A DNA stretch of 64,000 nucleotides. Source: Desulfopila_A sp964446655. Its GTDB lineage: Bacteria > Desulfobacterota > Desulfobulbia > Desulfobulbales > Desulfocapsaceae. The notes beneath the pieces are model-generated. The model saw only the letters and a list, made by a program, of their open reading frames with translations. It searched no databases and was not told the DNA's origin. Made by a program: the position numbers and the translations under genes. Below, in pieces: positions 34,989 through 42,675 of this stretch (within the stretch, counting starts at the first letter, position 1; each line of letters starts with the position of its first letter). The DNA is taken from assembly GCA_964446655.1 (NCBI GenBank), contig CAYUPL010000007.1, forward strand, positions 26,999-90,998, given 5' to 3'.

Positions 34989-36527
34989 TTAGATGCGATA
35001 TTTGTTCTTCATCTCCTGATAGACCAGGGTGGACACCTGTCTGATGACATTACCGCGGGTGCGCATCCAGGTGCCGTAGTCATTCGTCCGACTGCCTTTT
35101 TCAATAACTCCGACGATGGCATAGGGATAGCGGCGCCCGTTTTTCCCACGCAGCACGAGGATGCCCATATCACCGCAGAGATGTGCTGTAGAGCCTGTTT
35201 TGTTGTAGACCGTAGTTCCCCTGGGAATGGGGGTACCGTCATAGAGACGATCACGGCCCGGCAGGGACATCAGACGGCGCATCTCCTTGCTGTAGGGCAA
35301 TTCATCGTTCCATAATGCCTGAAGGAAGCGGATATAATCGGAGGGTACGGCACTGTTCTTATAGGTTCTGCCACCGGGAGGAATGTATTCCACAATCTTT
35401 GTATTCTTAAATATATGACTGTAATGTTTCCGTAAAATCTCTTCGCAACGGGCAGGTCCCCCTGCCATCTTGATAACCCAGTTGGTTGAGCCATTGTTGC
35501 TGTGCTGGATCATTGCTTCCATATTTCTTCTGCTTTGCGGGCCATAGATCAAGCTGCCTTCCTTGACCTGATGAAAGAAAGCCAGTGAGATAAAGGGCTT
35601 GATCATGCTGGCAGCCTGAAAAACCTGATCTGTGTTGATATTAACAAGACTTTCCCCTCGGCTCAGATCATACACGGCCCAACTGGTCCTTTCATCACCG
35701 GCGAGCTGGCCTTTGCGGCGCATTTCGCCGATAAGCTCCTCAATGCTCTTTTCAAACCGAGGATCAGCAGGAGGAAGAACCGTATAGGTTTTTTTCACCA
35801 TACGCGGCGCCAAGGCAACGACAGGTTGCTCCACTTGAGGGAGAGGCGCGACATTCTTCTCCTCGGCGATCTCTACCGGCTCAGAGGGTTCAGAAGCAGG
35901 CAGCGATTCCGTCGCATCATAGAGATGGCTGGATTCACCGTAAATGACCGGACTGTTGATCTCTGGAGTTATGGATGTATGAATACGTTTGGACTTGAGC
36001 AGCTTGCCGTGCCGCCGCGCTACCGTGTTTGTTGAGGCCCGATCCCCCATGCGTCGATACACAAGAGCGTAGTTATCACCACCGGTCTGCATGATGAACA
36101 GCTTTTTGCCCACCTCTTCGCCAAGATAGCTGTACACCCGGGTATAGACCTTTTTCAGAGCATCAAGGTTTGGACCAAGACCATAACTGACATTATACAG
36201 CTCATAATACCCTTTATCTTCAACGGCATAACATTCCGGCAGGCCTGCTTGACGAAGAATTGCATTATGCCTGATGACCTTCTGCAGCGCATTCAAAGCG
36301 GTTTCGTTCAGATCATTGATCAGGCCGAACTCACCTTTGTCGCGGCCGACAATGCGAAATTGCGAAATTTCCTCCTGCTCAAAAACTTCGCCGAACTGCT
36401 CCTGATAGTCAAGAACAGTTTCCAGATTGCTATCCCATATATAGGCGATATCATATTCAATGTCCTGAGCAAAAAGACAGGAGGGAACCAAGACGACAAT
36501 AAAAAACAGTGCAACACAACGCAGCAT
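34989..36527 (-). CDS. Exported class A beta-lactamase-like serine hydrolase
   Basis: This is a 512-residue protein with a signal peptide (about 1-20, VALFFIVVLVPSCLFA). The first 230 residues are an alpha/beta region with SPOR-like features (KLFIMQTGGDNYALVYRR) and a Pro-rich linker. From about 270 a class A penicillin-recognising domain shows the catalytic SMIK (SxxK), HSNNG (SxN) and YNKTGSTAH (KTG). It is far longer than secreted beta-lactamases and is more likely a cell-wall hydrolase or peptidase; resistance activity is not implied. The gene is followed by nothing related and lies downstream of the FTR gene on the same strand, separated by 238 bases. Confidence 0.82.
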   Translation of the reverse strand: MLRCVALFFIVVLVPSCLFAQDIEYDIAYIWDSNLETVLDYQEQFGEVFEQEEISQFRIVGRDKGEFGLINDLNETALNALQKVIRHNAILRQAGLPECYAVEDKGYYELYNVSYGLGPNLDALKKVYTRVYSYLGEEVGKKLFIMQTGGDNYALVYRRMGDRASTNTVARRHGKLLKSKRIHTSITPEINSPVIYGESSHLYDATESLPASEPSEPVEIAEEKNVAPLPQVEQPVVALAPRMVKKTYTVLPPADPRFEKSIEELIGEMRRKGQLAGDERTSWAVYDLSRGESLVNINTDQVFQAASMIKPFISLAFFHQVKEGSLIYGPQSRRNMEAMIQHSNNGSTNWVIKMAGGPARCEEILRKHYSHIFKNTKIVEYIPPGGRTYKNSAVPSDYIRFLQALWNDELPYSKEMRRLMSLPGRDRLYDGTPIPRGTTVYNKTGSTAHLCGDMGILVLRGKNGRRYPYAIVGVIEKGSRTNDYGTWMRTRGNVIRQVSTLVYQEMKNKYRI

Positions 36528-36765
36528 AACATTCCATAGGGTTAAAACTTGAACACTTTTTCAGCAAAGCCGGCACATAAAGCCGTCACATCTGCTTCCA
36601 CGGCGACCTCGGCTGATGAGGAGTTCAGGCTCTCTCCGTTGCCGGATGGTATTGCCATTACGATAAAGCATGTAGCAGAACATGCGGTACAACTCTGGTC
36701 GGAGGAGTTGTAGGATCCAGCCAAACCATCATCCCGGCGAATATACCAAAAAATACACTCCGGTA

Positions 36766-37089
36766 CTAACACTTTTCCGACGGTCTCCGTTCCGGAACGT
36801 AGTGCTCGATACGACCATCATTCCATTCTTGCGATACATACAGAGCGCAATAGCAACTGCCGTATTGCGCAATATCGGCTTCCCGATAATCGCAGGGACA
36901 GATAATATCCCGGTCGGCTTTGATATCTTCTTTGGCCAGACGGCAGGGACAACACATATACCCGTAACGTTCCTTATTGGTTATCAGGGCCCTGATCAGG
37001 AACATGGTCTTCTCCTGATCCTTGTTAAAAAAGTAGCCTTTAGGCTCGTTAATTCGCTTAAGCTGCTCATAGAGTTTTTCAGCATCCAT
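36766..37089 (-). CDS. Ferredoxin:thioredoxin reductase catalytic subunit
   Basis: This is a 107-residue protein with the complete FTR-beta cysteine pattern: CCPCR, then CPCDY, then CYC. These ligate a 4Fe-4S cluster and provide the redox-active disulfide that passes electrons from ferredoxin to thioredoxin-like proteins. No variable (alpha) subunit is present, as is usual in anaerobic bacteria. Its start overlaps the end of the glutaredoxin gene by 11 bases and its ribosome site (GGAGGTGACGG) lies within that gene, so the glutaredoxin is its likely electron acceptor. Confidence 0.92.
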   Translation of the reverse strand: MDAEKLYEQLKRINEPKGYFFNKDQEKTMFLIRALITNKERYGYMCCPCRLAKEDIKADRDIICPCDYREADIAQYGSCYCALYVSQEWNDGRIEHYVPERRPSEKC

Positions 37090-37363
37090 CCGTCACCTCC
37101 AGCTCTGCCAGAATGACCTTTTTCTGAAAACCGACAATGGCCTTGTTGCCGATAAATGCCACAGGAAAGGCCTTTTTTTCATTATATGGCTCCATCCGAA
37201 GCAACAGATCTTCACGCTCCGCCTTCTCCAGAAGATCGATATTGGTCGCCTCAAAAGTGACCTGGTGCTCCCGCAACAAGTCCATCAAAGCCTTACATTG
37301 CAGACAGGTGCTCAGAACCAGGAGCTTTACTCTGGGTTCTTCGGTCTTTTGTTCATCAGTCAC
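37079..37363 (-). CDS. Glutaredoxin-like protein paired with FTR
   Basis: This is a 94-residue thioredoxin-fold protein with the active site STCLQCKAL (CxxC), followed by NIDLLEKAEREDLL and the cis-Pro region AFPVAFIGNKAIVGF. A GTG start at 37363 is chosen because GGGAGGATAAC precedes it; an upstream ATG in frame at 37420 lacks such a site. Overlap with the FTR gene suggests it receives electrons from FTR and delivers them to unknown disulfide targets, coupling the ferredoxin pool to thiol reduction. Confidence 0.85.
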   Translation of the reverse strand: MTDEQKTEEPRVKLLVLSTCLQCKALMDLLREHQVTFEATNIDLLEKAEREDLLLRMEPYNEKKAFPVAFIGNKAIVGFQKKVILAELEVTDGC

Positions 37364-37490
37364 GTTATCCTCCCTGGTGCAGGTAGAAACAGATTTTAAA
37401 TGTAACAGCAACTCCATCACGTTAATCCTTATACGTCGGAAAGGCCAGCGTTGCCGCGATTTTTTCCAGCGAAACCAGAGAACACCACCA

Positions 37491-37739
37491 GAACCTGTCT
37501 TACAAGTGATGGTACGTCAACACGACGAACACCCCACGAAGGGGAATATGTGTTTTGAACAGGGATACAACCCAATCGATACCTAATTATTTCCCGGTGG
37601 TGTTGATACTGACAGCAGCTGGGAGCAAGGCACGTACCAACTCAACAAGGAGGATGTTATGAAAGGTGGTTATGAAACAATGGTTTGGATACGGGATAAA
37701 GACGGCAAGGAATACGCCTGCTACGCCGACGACCTCAAG
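37491..37739 (+). repeat. Duplicated leader plus mini-gene, copy 1
   Basis: These 249 bases match copy 2 (46455-46703) with about 7 mismatches, all in the non-coding leader; the final 81 coding bases are identical. The leader contains CCCC-ACGAA-GGGG and CGTC-AACAC-GACG hairpins and a GGTACGT/ACGTACC inverted repeat (perfect here, partly lost in copy 2). Confidence 0.92.
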
Positions 37740-37793
37740 TGTGTTGAATGTTATCGTCGGGAAATAAAAGTATTCAGCCCCCTTCCCAATTAA
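37659..37793 (+). CDS. Truncated mini-protein, copy 1 of the duplicated gene
   Basis: This is a 44-residue frame starting with a strong site (AAGGAGGATGTT before ATG). The first 27 residues (beginning MKGGYETMVWIRDKDGKE) are identical at the DNA level to the 56-residue protein at 46623. The sequence then diverges abruptly after DDLK and ends in CVECYRREIKVFSPLPN. The conserved C-terminal half of copy 2 is therefore replaced here, and this copy may be a truncated or retargeted version. No function is known; only the duplication and translation signals are clear. Confidence 0.6.
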   Translation: MKGGYETMVWIRDKDGKEYACYADDLKCVECYRREIKVFSPLPN

Positions 37794-38058
37794 TTCCTAA
37801 TCGTATTTTAACTCGTCCTCAATAACCATAATGTAATTAACCATTCTACAAAATGGTAAGCTCAGCCAGAAGCTTTTACCGCAATTTTAAATATTGATCC
37901 TGTTGATAAATTTAACATTGACCAGCCGGCATTTTGAGGTCCGCACTCTTAAATTTCCTTTTGTGTATGTTCTGTAAATTCCAAAGAAAAGCAGCCGCAT
38001 GGAGAGCGCCGGTAAAGCAACAATTGTCGCTTGGTGATATTGCAGCAAGGAGAAAGTC

Positions 38059-40272
38059 ATGAAAAATCCGTTTTCGCTTATTACTAAAAGTGTCAGGGGC
38101 TTCGCCGGAGTCATCCGGAGAATGTCTCGATCAAAATATATCGAGATAATTTTAGCTGTTGGCCTGTTCATTCTGCTTGATACCGGTGTGTTGATTATCA
38201 ATTTTTATACCTCTTATCAGATTGCCGACGATGCCCACGCAATAAAGTTGGCAAGCCGCATGGGAACATTGAACCAAAGCCTCTTAAACGAACTCTATCA
38301 GGTTCAGGAAGATGCCCGTAATCCCGATGCAGATCATTACGCAACAATCGATTCCTTTGCCGGTACATACAAAGTCTTTGATGAAACACTTGATGCTTTC
38401 ATCTATGGAGGTTCTTTGATCGGTCAAGGACAGGAACAGGATTCGCTGTTAAATGATCCAGCCTATCGGAATACTAGCCTTCACTTGCTTAAAGAAGCAG
38501 AAGAGATCTGGAAACCATACCGTAGTAAGGTCAAGCCAATTGTTTATGCTCACTTCAATGATATTGATCGAGCCGGCATCATTGAAGCTTCTGAAGATGC
38601 TATTGCTTATGCCAGAATTAATGGCGGCAAGATTTTGCATCTCATGCAGTCATTTACAACTGCCGTCGAGGGAGTAGCCCAAAGTAAGGCGGAACGTTTG
38701 AGAAAAATTCAAGCAATAGGTATCACTCTTGCCATAATAAACTTTTTCCTGATTCTTTTTCATTTTCTGAAAAGGCTTAGACGAAGTGACGCTCTGGTTG
38801 AAAAGTCCCGTAAGGAAACAGAGGATATTCTAAAAAACGTAAATGAGGGATTGTTTTTGCTTGACCAGAAGTACATAATCGGGACCCAGCATTCAGACAG
38901 TCTCCATGCCTTGTTCAAAGAAGACAAACTGGCCGGTCAGAATTTTATTGATCTTCTCCGTCCTCTTGTGACGGAGAAAACGCTGGATACCGTTGAGGAC
39001 TATACAGAAATACTCTTTTCTCCAAGGGTCAACGAATCCTTGATAGCTGATCTCAACCCTCTAAAACAGGTTGAGATGAACCTGACGACTGATGCCGCTA
39101 CGTTTGACATTCGCTATTTCAGTTTCCAGTTTTCCCGAGCCTATGAAAAGCAAGGGTTTAGTTCTCTGCTTGTAACTGTCAAGGATATTACCGAGCAGGT
39201 TCAGCTTTCTGAACGGCTCAAAGCAGCCAACGAGAAGGCAAGCAAGGAAATTGATATGCTGCTTGCAATCATACATGTCGAAAGTACTTTACTGACAGAT
39301 TTCCTCCAGGCCACTGAAGAGGGGCTTAAGAATGTTAATGATATTCTGAAGGAGCCGACGAATAGTTCGAAAAGCCTGCAAAAAAAGCTGGAAACCATTT
39401 TTCGTATTGTTCATAAACTTAAAGGGGATAGCACCGCGCTCAGCCTTGATTTTGTAATGAATAAGTTTCATACCCTGGAATCATCTGTTGTGGATCTCAA
39501 GGAGAAGCAGCAGATAACCGGCGAAGACTTCCTGCCGCTGGTTGTAAATCTTAACCAGTTGATGTCGGATTTTAATATTATCGGCAAACTGCAGAAAAAA
39601 ATGGCCGTTGCCAACGCACCAAAACTCCAAAACGATCCACCACTGCCACTGGTAGAATCATCAGCTGATAATAAAAATTCTTCAAGGCCAGAACTCCTGT
39701 GGAAAAAGCAAATGGGCGCCCTTGTGGAACGAATCGCCAATGACTACAAAAAGGAAGCGTCTCTGGATATGACAGATTTTGATGCTACTCTGTTGTCGAT
39801 GGCGCAGATGGAACCAGTCAAGGATATAATTTTACAAAGTCTTCGCAACTCCGTTGCCCATGGACTGGAAATGCCTATGGCGAGAGAGAATGCTGGAAAA
39901 CCTCAGGAGGGCAAAATAAAGGTTGCCCTGAAGAAAAACAGTGCAGGACTTCTATTGACAATACGAGATGACGGTAAAGGTATTGATCTTGAGAAAATAA
40001 AGGAGAGGGCCATCTCCACCGGGTTGGCAACAGCAAACCAGATCAGCAATTGGGAACGTTCCAAATTGCTTTCATTGATATTTTTACAAGGATTTAGCAC
40101 TGCACCGGAAAGCAATGTACATGCAGGTCACGGGGTTGGCATGGATCTGATTAAATCCAGACTTGATCTGTTAAGAGGGCAGGCGAGGGTAAAATATCAA
40201 TCCGGCTTCTACACCGAGTTTCAATATAATTTCAAGGCGGTGGACGCAGTCATTCAAAAGCAGGCGGCGTAG
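38059..40272 (+). CDS. Membrane CheA-like kinase with PilJ-like sensor, PAS, Hpt and HATPase
   Basis: This is a 737-residue protein. Two membrane helices (about 29-52 and 222-242) flank a periplasmic helical region resembling PilJ-type sensors (KLASRMGTLNQSLLNEL). A PAS domain (about 265-385), a histidine phosphotransfer domain with the probable phospho-His in IVHKLKGDSTALS (about 455), and a CheA-type HATPase (LRNSVAHGLEMP, IRDDGKGIDLEKI, GHGVGMDLIKSRL) follow. It lacks the CheY-binding P2 and CheW-like P5 domains of true CheA, and no CheW, CheR or receptor gene is present, so the receptor and kinase seem to be merged. AAGGAGAAAGTC precedes the ATG. CheY, CheX and CheB-like genes follow. Confidence 0.85.
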   Translation: MKNPFSLITKSVRGFAGVIRRMSRSKYIEIILAVGLFILLDTGVLIINFYTSYQIADDAHAIKLASRMGTLNQSLLNELYQVQEDARNPDADHYATIDSFAGTYKVFDETLDAFIYGGSLIGQGQEQDSLLNDPAYRNTSLHLLKEAEEIWKPYRSKVKPIVYAHFNDIDRAGIIEASEDAIAYARINGGKILHLMQSFTTAVEGVAQSKAERLRKIQAIGITLAIINFFLILFHFLKRLRRSDALVEKSRKETEDILKNVNEGLFLLDQKYIIGTQHSDSLHALFKEDKLAGQNFIDLLRPLVTEKTLDTVEDYTEILFSPRVNESLIADLNPLKQVEMNLTTDAATFDIRYFSFQFSRAYEKQGFSSLLVTVKDITEQVQLSERLKAANEKASKEIDMLLAIIHVESTLLTDFLQATEEGLKNVNDILKEPTNSSKSLQKKLETIFRIVHKLKGDSTALSLDFVMNKFHTLESSVVDLKEKQQITGEDFLPLVVNLNQLMSDFNIIGKLQKKMAVANAPKLQNDPPLPLVESSADNKNSSRPELLWKKQMGALVERIANDYKKEASLDMTDFDATLLSMAQMEPVKDIILQSLRNSVAHGLEMPMARENAGKPQEGKIKVALKKNSAGLLLTIRDDGKGIDLEKIKERAISTGLATANQISNWERSKLLSLIFLQGFSTAPESNVHAGHGVGMDLIKSRLDLLRGQARVKYQSGFYTEFQYNFKAVDAVIQKQAA

Positions 40273-40283
40273 GGTAGGCATTT

Positions 40284-40352
40284 CCTAATCCCCTGTAAGA
40301 CCAGTCTTCTTGAGCACGGAAAGAGTGCTGGCAAAAAATGGAAGGGATTAGG
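40284..40352 (+). other. Long-range inverted repeat between the CheA-like and CheY genes
   Basis: CCTAATCCC (40284-40292) pairs perfectly with GGGATTAGG (40344-40352). Inside lies a smaller GCAC/GTGC stem. The structure occupies the 167-base gap between the two genes and could adjust relative expression; there is no U-run. Confidence 0.4.
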
Positions 40353-40439
40353 GATTATGTGTGCTTTGCCCATTGTTTGTTTGTCCGCTGAAAAGTTGTA
40401 TCTTATGTGCTCATTATCAAGATTCATGAGGAGAACTAA

Positions 40440-40817
40440 ATGAAAATGCTAATCGTTGATGACTCGCTGATCGTTCGTAGGAAGATTGAGCGGGAAATCA
40501 ATCTTCCTGAATTAGAAAATATTTACACAGCGACAAATGGGCAGGAGGCGGTAGAAGTTTTTAAAACCCATGAACCAGAGCTGGTCACCATGGACCTGAC
40601 AATGCCGAAAATGGATGGTACCGAATGTGTCAAACAACTGATATCTATCAAACCCAATACGGTCATTCTGGTAATATCCGCACTTGCGGATAAGGCAACC
40701 GCTATCAAGGCTGTAAAACACGGCGCTTACGGCTTCTTATGTAAACCATTTACAGAATCCGAACTGAACGAGGCACTTATTAAATGTATTGCATTCAGCA
40801 ACGAACTGAAGGGATAA
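40440..40817 (+). CDS. CheY-like single-domain response regulator
   Basis: This is a 125-residue stand-alone receiver. The acidic pocket is LIVDDSL (D7, D8), the phospho-acceptor is D52 in LVTMDLTMPKMDG, the Thr/Ser switch is in VILVISALAD, and the conserved Lys is in FLCKPFTE (K102). GAGGAGAACTAA precedes the ATG. It is probably phosphorylated by the CheA-like kinase upstream; without FliM or motor genes nearby, its target is unknown. Confidence 0.9.
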   Translation: MKMLIVDDSLIVRRKIEREINLPELENIYTATNGQEAVEVFKTHEPELVTMDLTMPKMDGTECVKQLISIKPNTVILVISALADKATAIKAVKHGAYGFLCKPFTESELNEALIKCIAFSNELKG

Positions 40818-40826
40818 CGTGACAAT

Positions 40827-41276
40827 ATGATAACAGAAAAAGATATTGAGGTATTTATCAGCGGAATCAAGTACTATTTCCGTGCCAGTACGAATAAAGA
40901 TATAAAGGTTGAAACCCCTTACCTCACTTCTGCAAAACAGATAAAAGTTGACGATTACACTGGAATCATAGGAGTTTCTGGAGAACGTAAGGGTTTTGTT
41001 CTGGTGACAGCGTCCCAGGAGATGCTGCACCACCTGGTTTTGAACCTTGGTGAAGACAATGCCACCGAGGATCTAATTCATGATGTTATTGGTGAGGTGG
41101 CGAACACGATCTCCGGCAATGCTCGCCGATCATTTGGCCCTGGGTTCATGATTTCGGTTCCCATGGTCCTGCAGGGACAACCTGAACGGATCGGAACTTC
41201 CAGAAACACCAACGGATACGTCATCCCGTCTCGGTGGAATAGCTATCCATTTCAACTGGTGGTGGCACTCAAGTGA
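40827..41276 (+). CDS. CheX-like chemotaxis phosphatase
   Basis: This is a 149-residue protein of the CheC/CheX group. The family signature, an acidic residue and an Asn one helix turn apart, is seen in DVIGEVANTISGNAR (E and N). The preceding GFVLVTASQEMLHHLVLNL and following GPGFMISVPMVLQG match CheX. CheX removes phosphate from CheY. It starts 9 bases after the CheY-like gene, so receiver and phosphatase are probably expressed together. Confidence 0.82.
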   Translation: MITEKDIEVFISGIKYYFRASTNKDIKVETPYLTSAKQIKVDDYTGIIGVSGERKGFVLVTASQEMLHHLVLNLGEDNATEDLIHDVIGEVANTISGNARRSFGPGFMISVPMVLQGQPERIGTSRNTNGYVIPSRWNSYPFQLVVALK

Positions 41277-41356
41277 TAATAAATTGCTTGATATGTAATT
41301 GGGCCTTAACCGACCTGTATGGAAGATAATTTTTAATAGTTTTTAATTCAGCAGCA

Positions 41357-42571
41357 ATGGCAGACAAAATTAAAATTGCAGCAGTACAAAAACAGGTTTG
41401 TGTTCTGGTGGTAGATGATTCGCTTGAATTCAGAAGACTACTTAGAGACATTTTTGGCAAAACCAACAGAATAAAAATCGTTGGAGAAGCAGTCAACGGG
41501 GTCGAGGCCCTCGATATGGCCCTGAAATTAAATCCTGATGTGATAGTCATGGATATGGAAATGCCATTATTGGATGGTATGGCGTCACTTCAACAGTTGT
41601 TGATATTTAAGCCAACGCCAACCATCATGGTTTCTTCCCTGACAAGAGAGGGTGGCGCTAGAGGTTTCGATGCCATAAAGAACGGTGCGGTCGATTTTAT
41701 TTATAAAGACTCATTTTTTCACGGGAAAGTCGCTGTTGTTGAAAACGAAATAATCTCCAGAGTACTCTACGCCTCTAATGTAGTGGTTCAATCAGTCAAG
41801 CCGCTGTTTGTAACGAAAAATGATATCCCCTCTACTCCTGTAAAACCAAACGATATAATTTTTTGTGAAGAGTGCGGCACAAGAAATATCTTTGACGCTG
41901 AACAGAAAAAGGTGTTGAAGGAGTTGAAATGCAATCAATGCGGTGACTTACTTGAAGAAAACCTGATTAATAAATACAAGCGGATCAATTATGTATCTGT
42001 TATAGGAGCGGGTATGGGAGCTTACGCCAACTTATTGCGGATTATACCTGAAATCCCAGAGGAATTCAGCGGTGCTATAGTGATTGTGGTTCATGCTGAA
42101 AGTTGCCATGTTGATGCCTTTGCAGGCTATCTTGATGCTGCTAGCAATATAAAAGTACGTCGCATGGTTGACGGCCTGAATATCGAGGGAGGCAACTGTT
42201 ACATCGCATCGGCCCATGACAACATTTACATCAAACCATACAGTACCCAGTATACCATAAGAAGAGCCAAGGCAGTTCCCGGGTATGGTCCTGTTGATAT
42301 TATTATGAATTCAGTTACATCCGTATTTAAAGAACGTGTTTCAGGAATAATTTTGTCAGGAGAAGAGCTAGATGGTGAAAAAGGTATTCATGTCATAAAG
42401 AAAAACAATGGGATGTCCGCCGTGTTGGATGCTTCGAAGTGCCTCTGCAAGGGAATGGGGGAGAATATCACTCGAAAATGCATGGTAGATAAGATAGTTG
42501 ATGAACAAGGTATAATAGAGCTCATCGTCGGATTACATAAAGCATCCAATGCAGAACTCTCAAATTACTAG
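41357..42571 (+). CDS. CheB-like protein with zinc-ribbon insert and inactive methylesterase domain
   Basis: This is a 404-residue protein. The receiver (1-125) is intact, with D66 in VIVMDMEMPLLDG. Between it and the effector domain is a small ribbon with two CxxC pairs (C170, C173, C192, C195: FCEECGTRN and KCNQCGDLL), not found in standard CheB. The C-terminal domain aligns with the methylesterase: VIGAGMGAY replaces the IGASTGG loop, so the nucleophilic Ser is Gly219; His246 (VIVVHAE) and an Asp in SGEELDGEKG near 339 remain. Esterase activity is thus unlikely and a scaffold or binding role is inferred. No CheR is nearby, consistent with lost methylation. Confidence 0.85.
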   Translation: MADKIKIAAVQKQVCVLVVDDSLEFRRLLRDIFGKTNRIKIVGEAVNGVEALDMALKLNPDVIVMDMEMPLLDGMASLQQLLIFKPTPTIMVSSLTREGGARGFDAIKNGAVDFIYKDSFFHGKVAVVENEIISRVLYASNVVVQSVKPLFVTKNDIPSTPVKPNDIIFCEECGTRNIFDAEQKKVLKELKCNQCGDLLEENLINKYKRINYVSVIGAGMGAYANLLRIIPEIPEEFSGAIVIVVHAESCHVDAFAGYLDAASNIKVRRMVDGLNIEGGNCYIASAHDNIYIKPYSTQYTIRRAKAVPGYGPVDIIMNSVTSVFKERVSGIILSGEELDGEKGIHVIKKNNGMSAVLDASKCLCKGMGENITRKCMVDKIVDEQGIIELIVGLHKASNAELSNY

Positions 42572-42675
42572 TTTGGTGGGTAGTATTCGGAATTCTGTGT
42601 CATTTCCCATGTTCAAAAAAGGCAGTGATTAAGAATATTCATACTCATCTGAATATCTTCGAAGAGAAGAAAAAC

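Noticed and set aside
36542..36772. 76-codon minus-strand frame between FTR and the serine hydrolase
   Set aside because: No ribosome site, no recognisable features and unusual composition; treated as chance.
37548..37586. 12-codon frame (MCFEQGYNPIDT) in the mini-gene leader
   Set aside because: It has a purine run before the ATG in both copies, but two of the three codons that differ between the copies change the residue, so coding is not supported over RNA structure.
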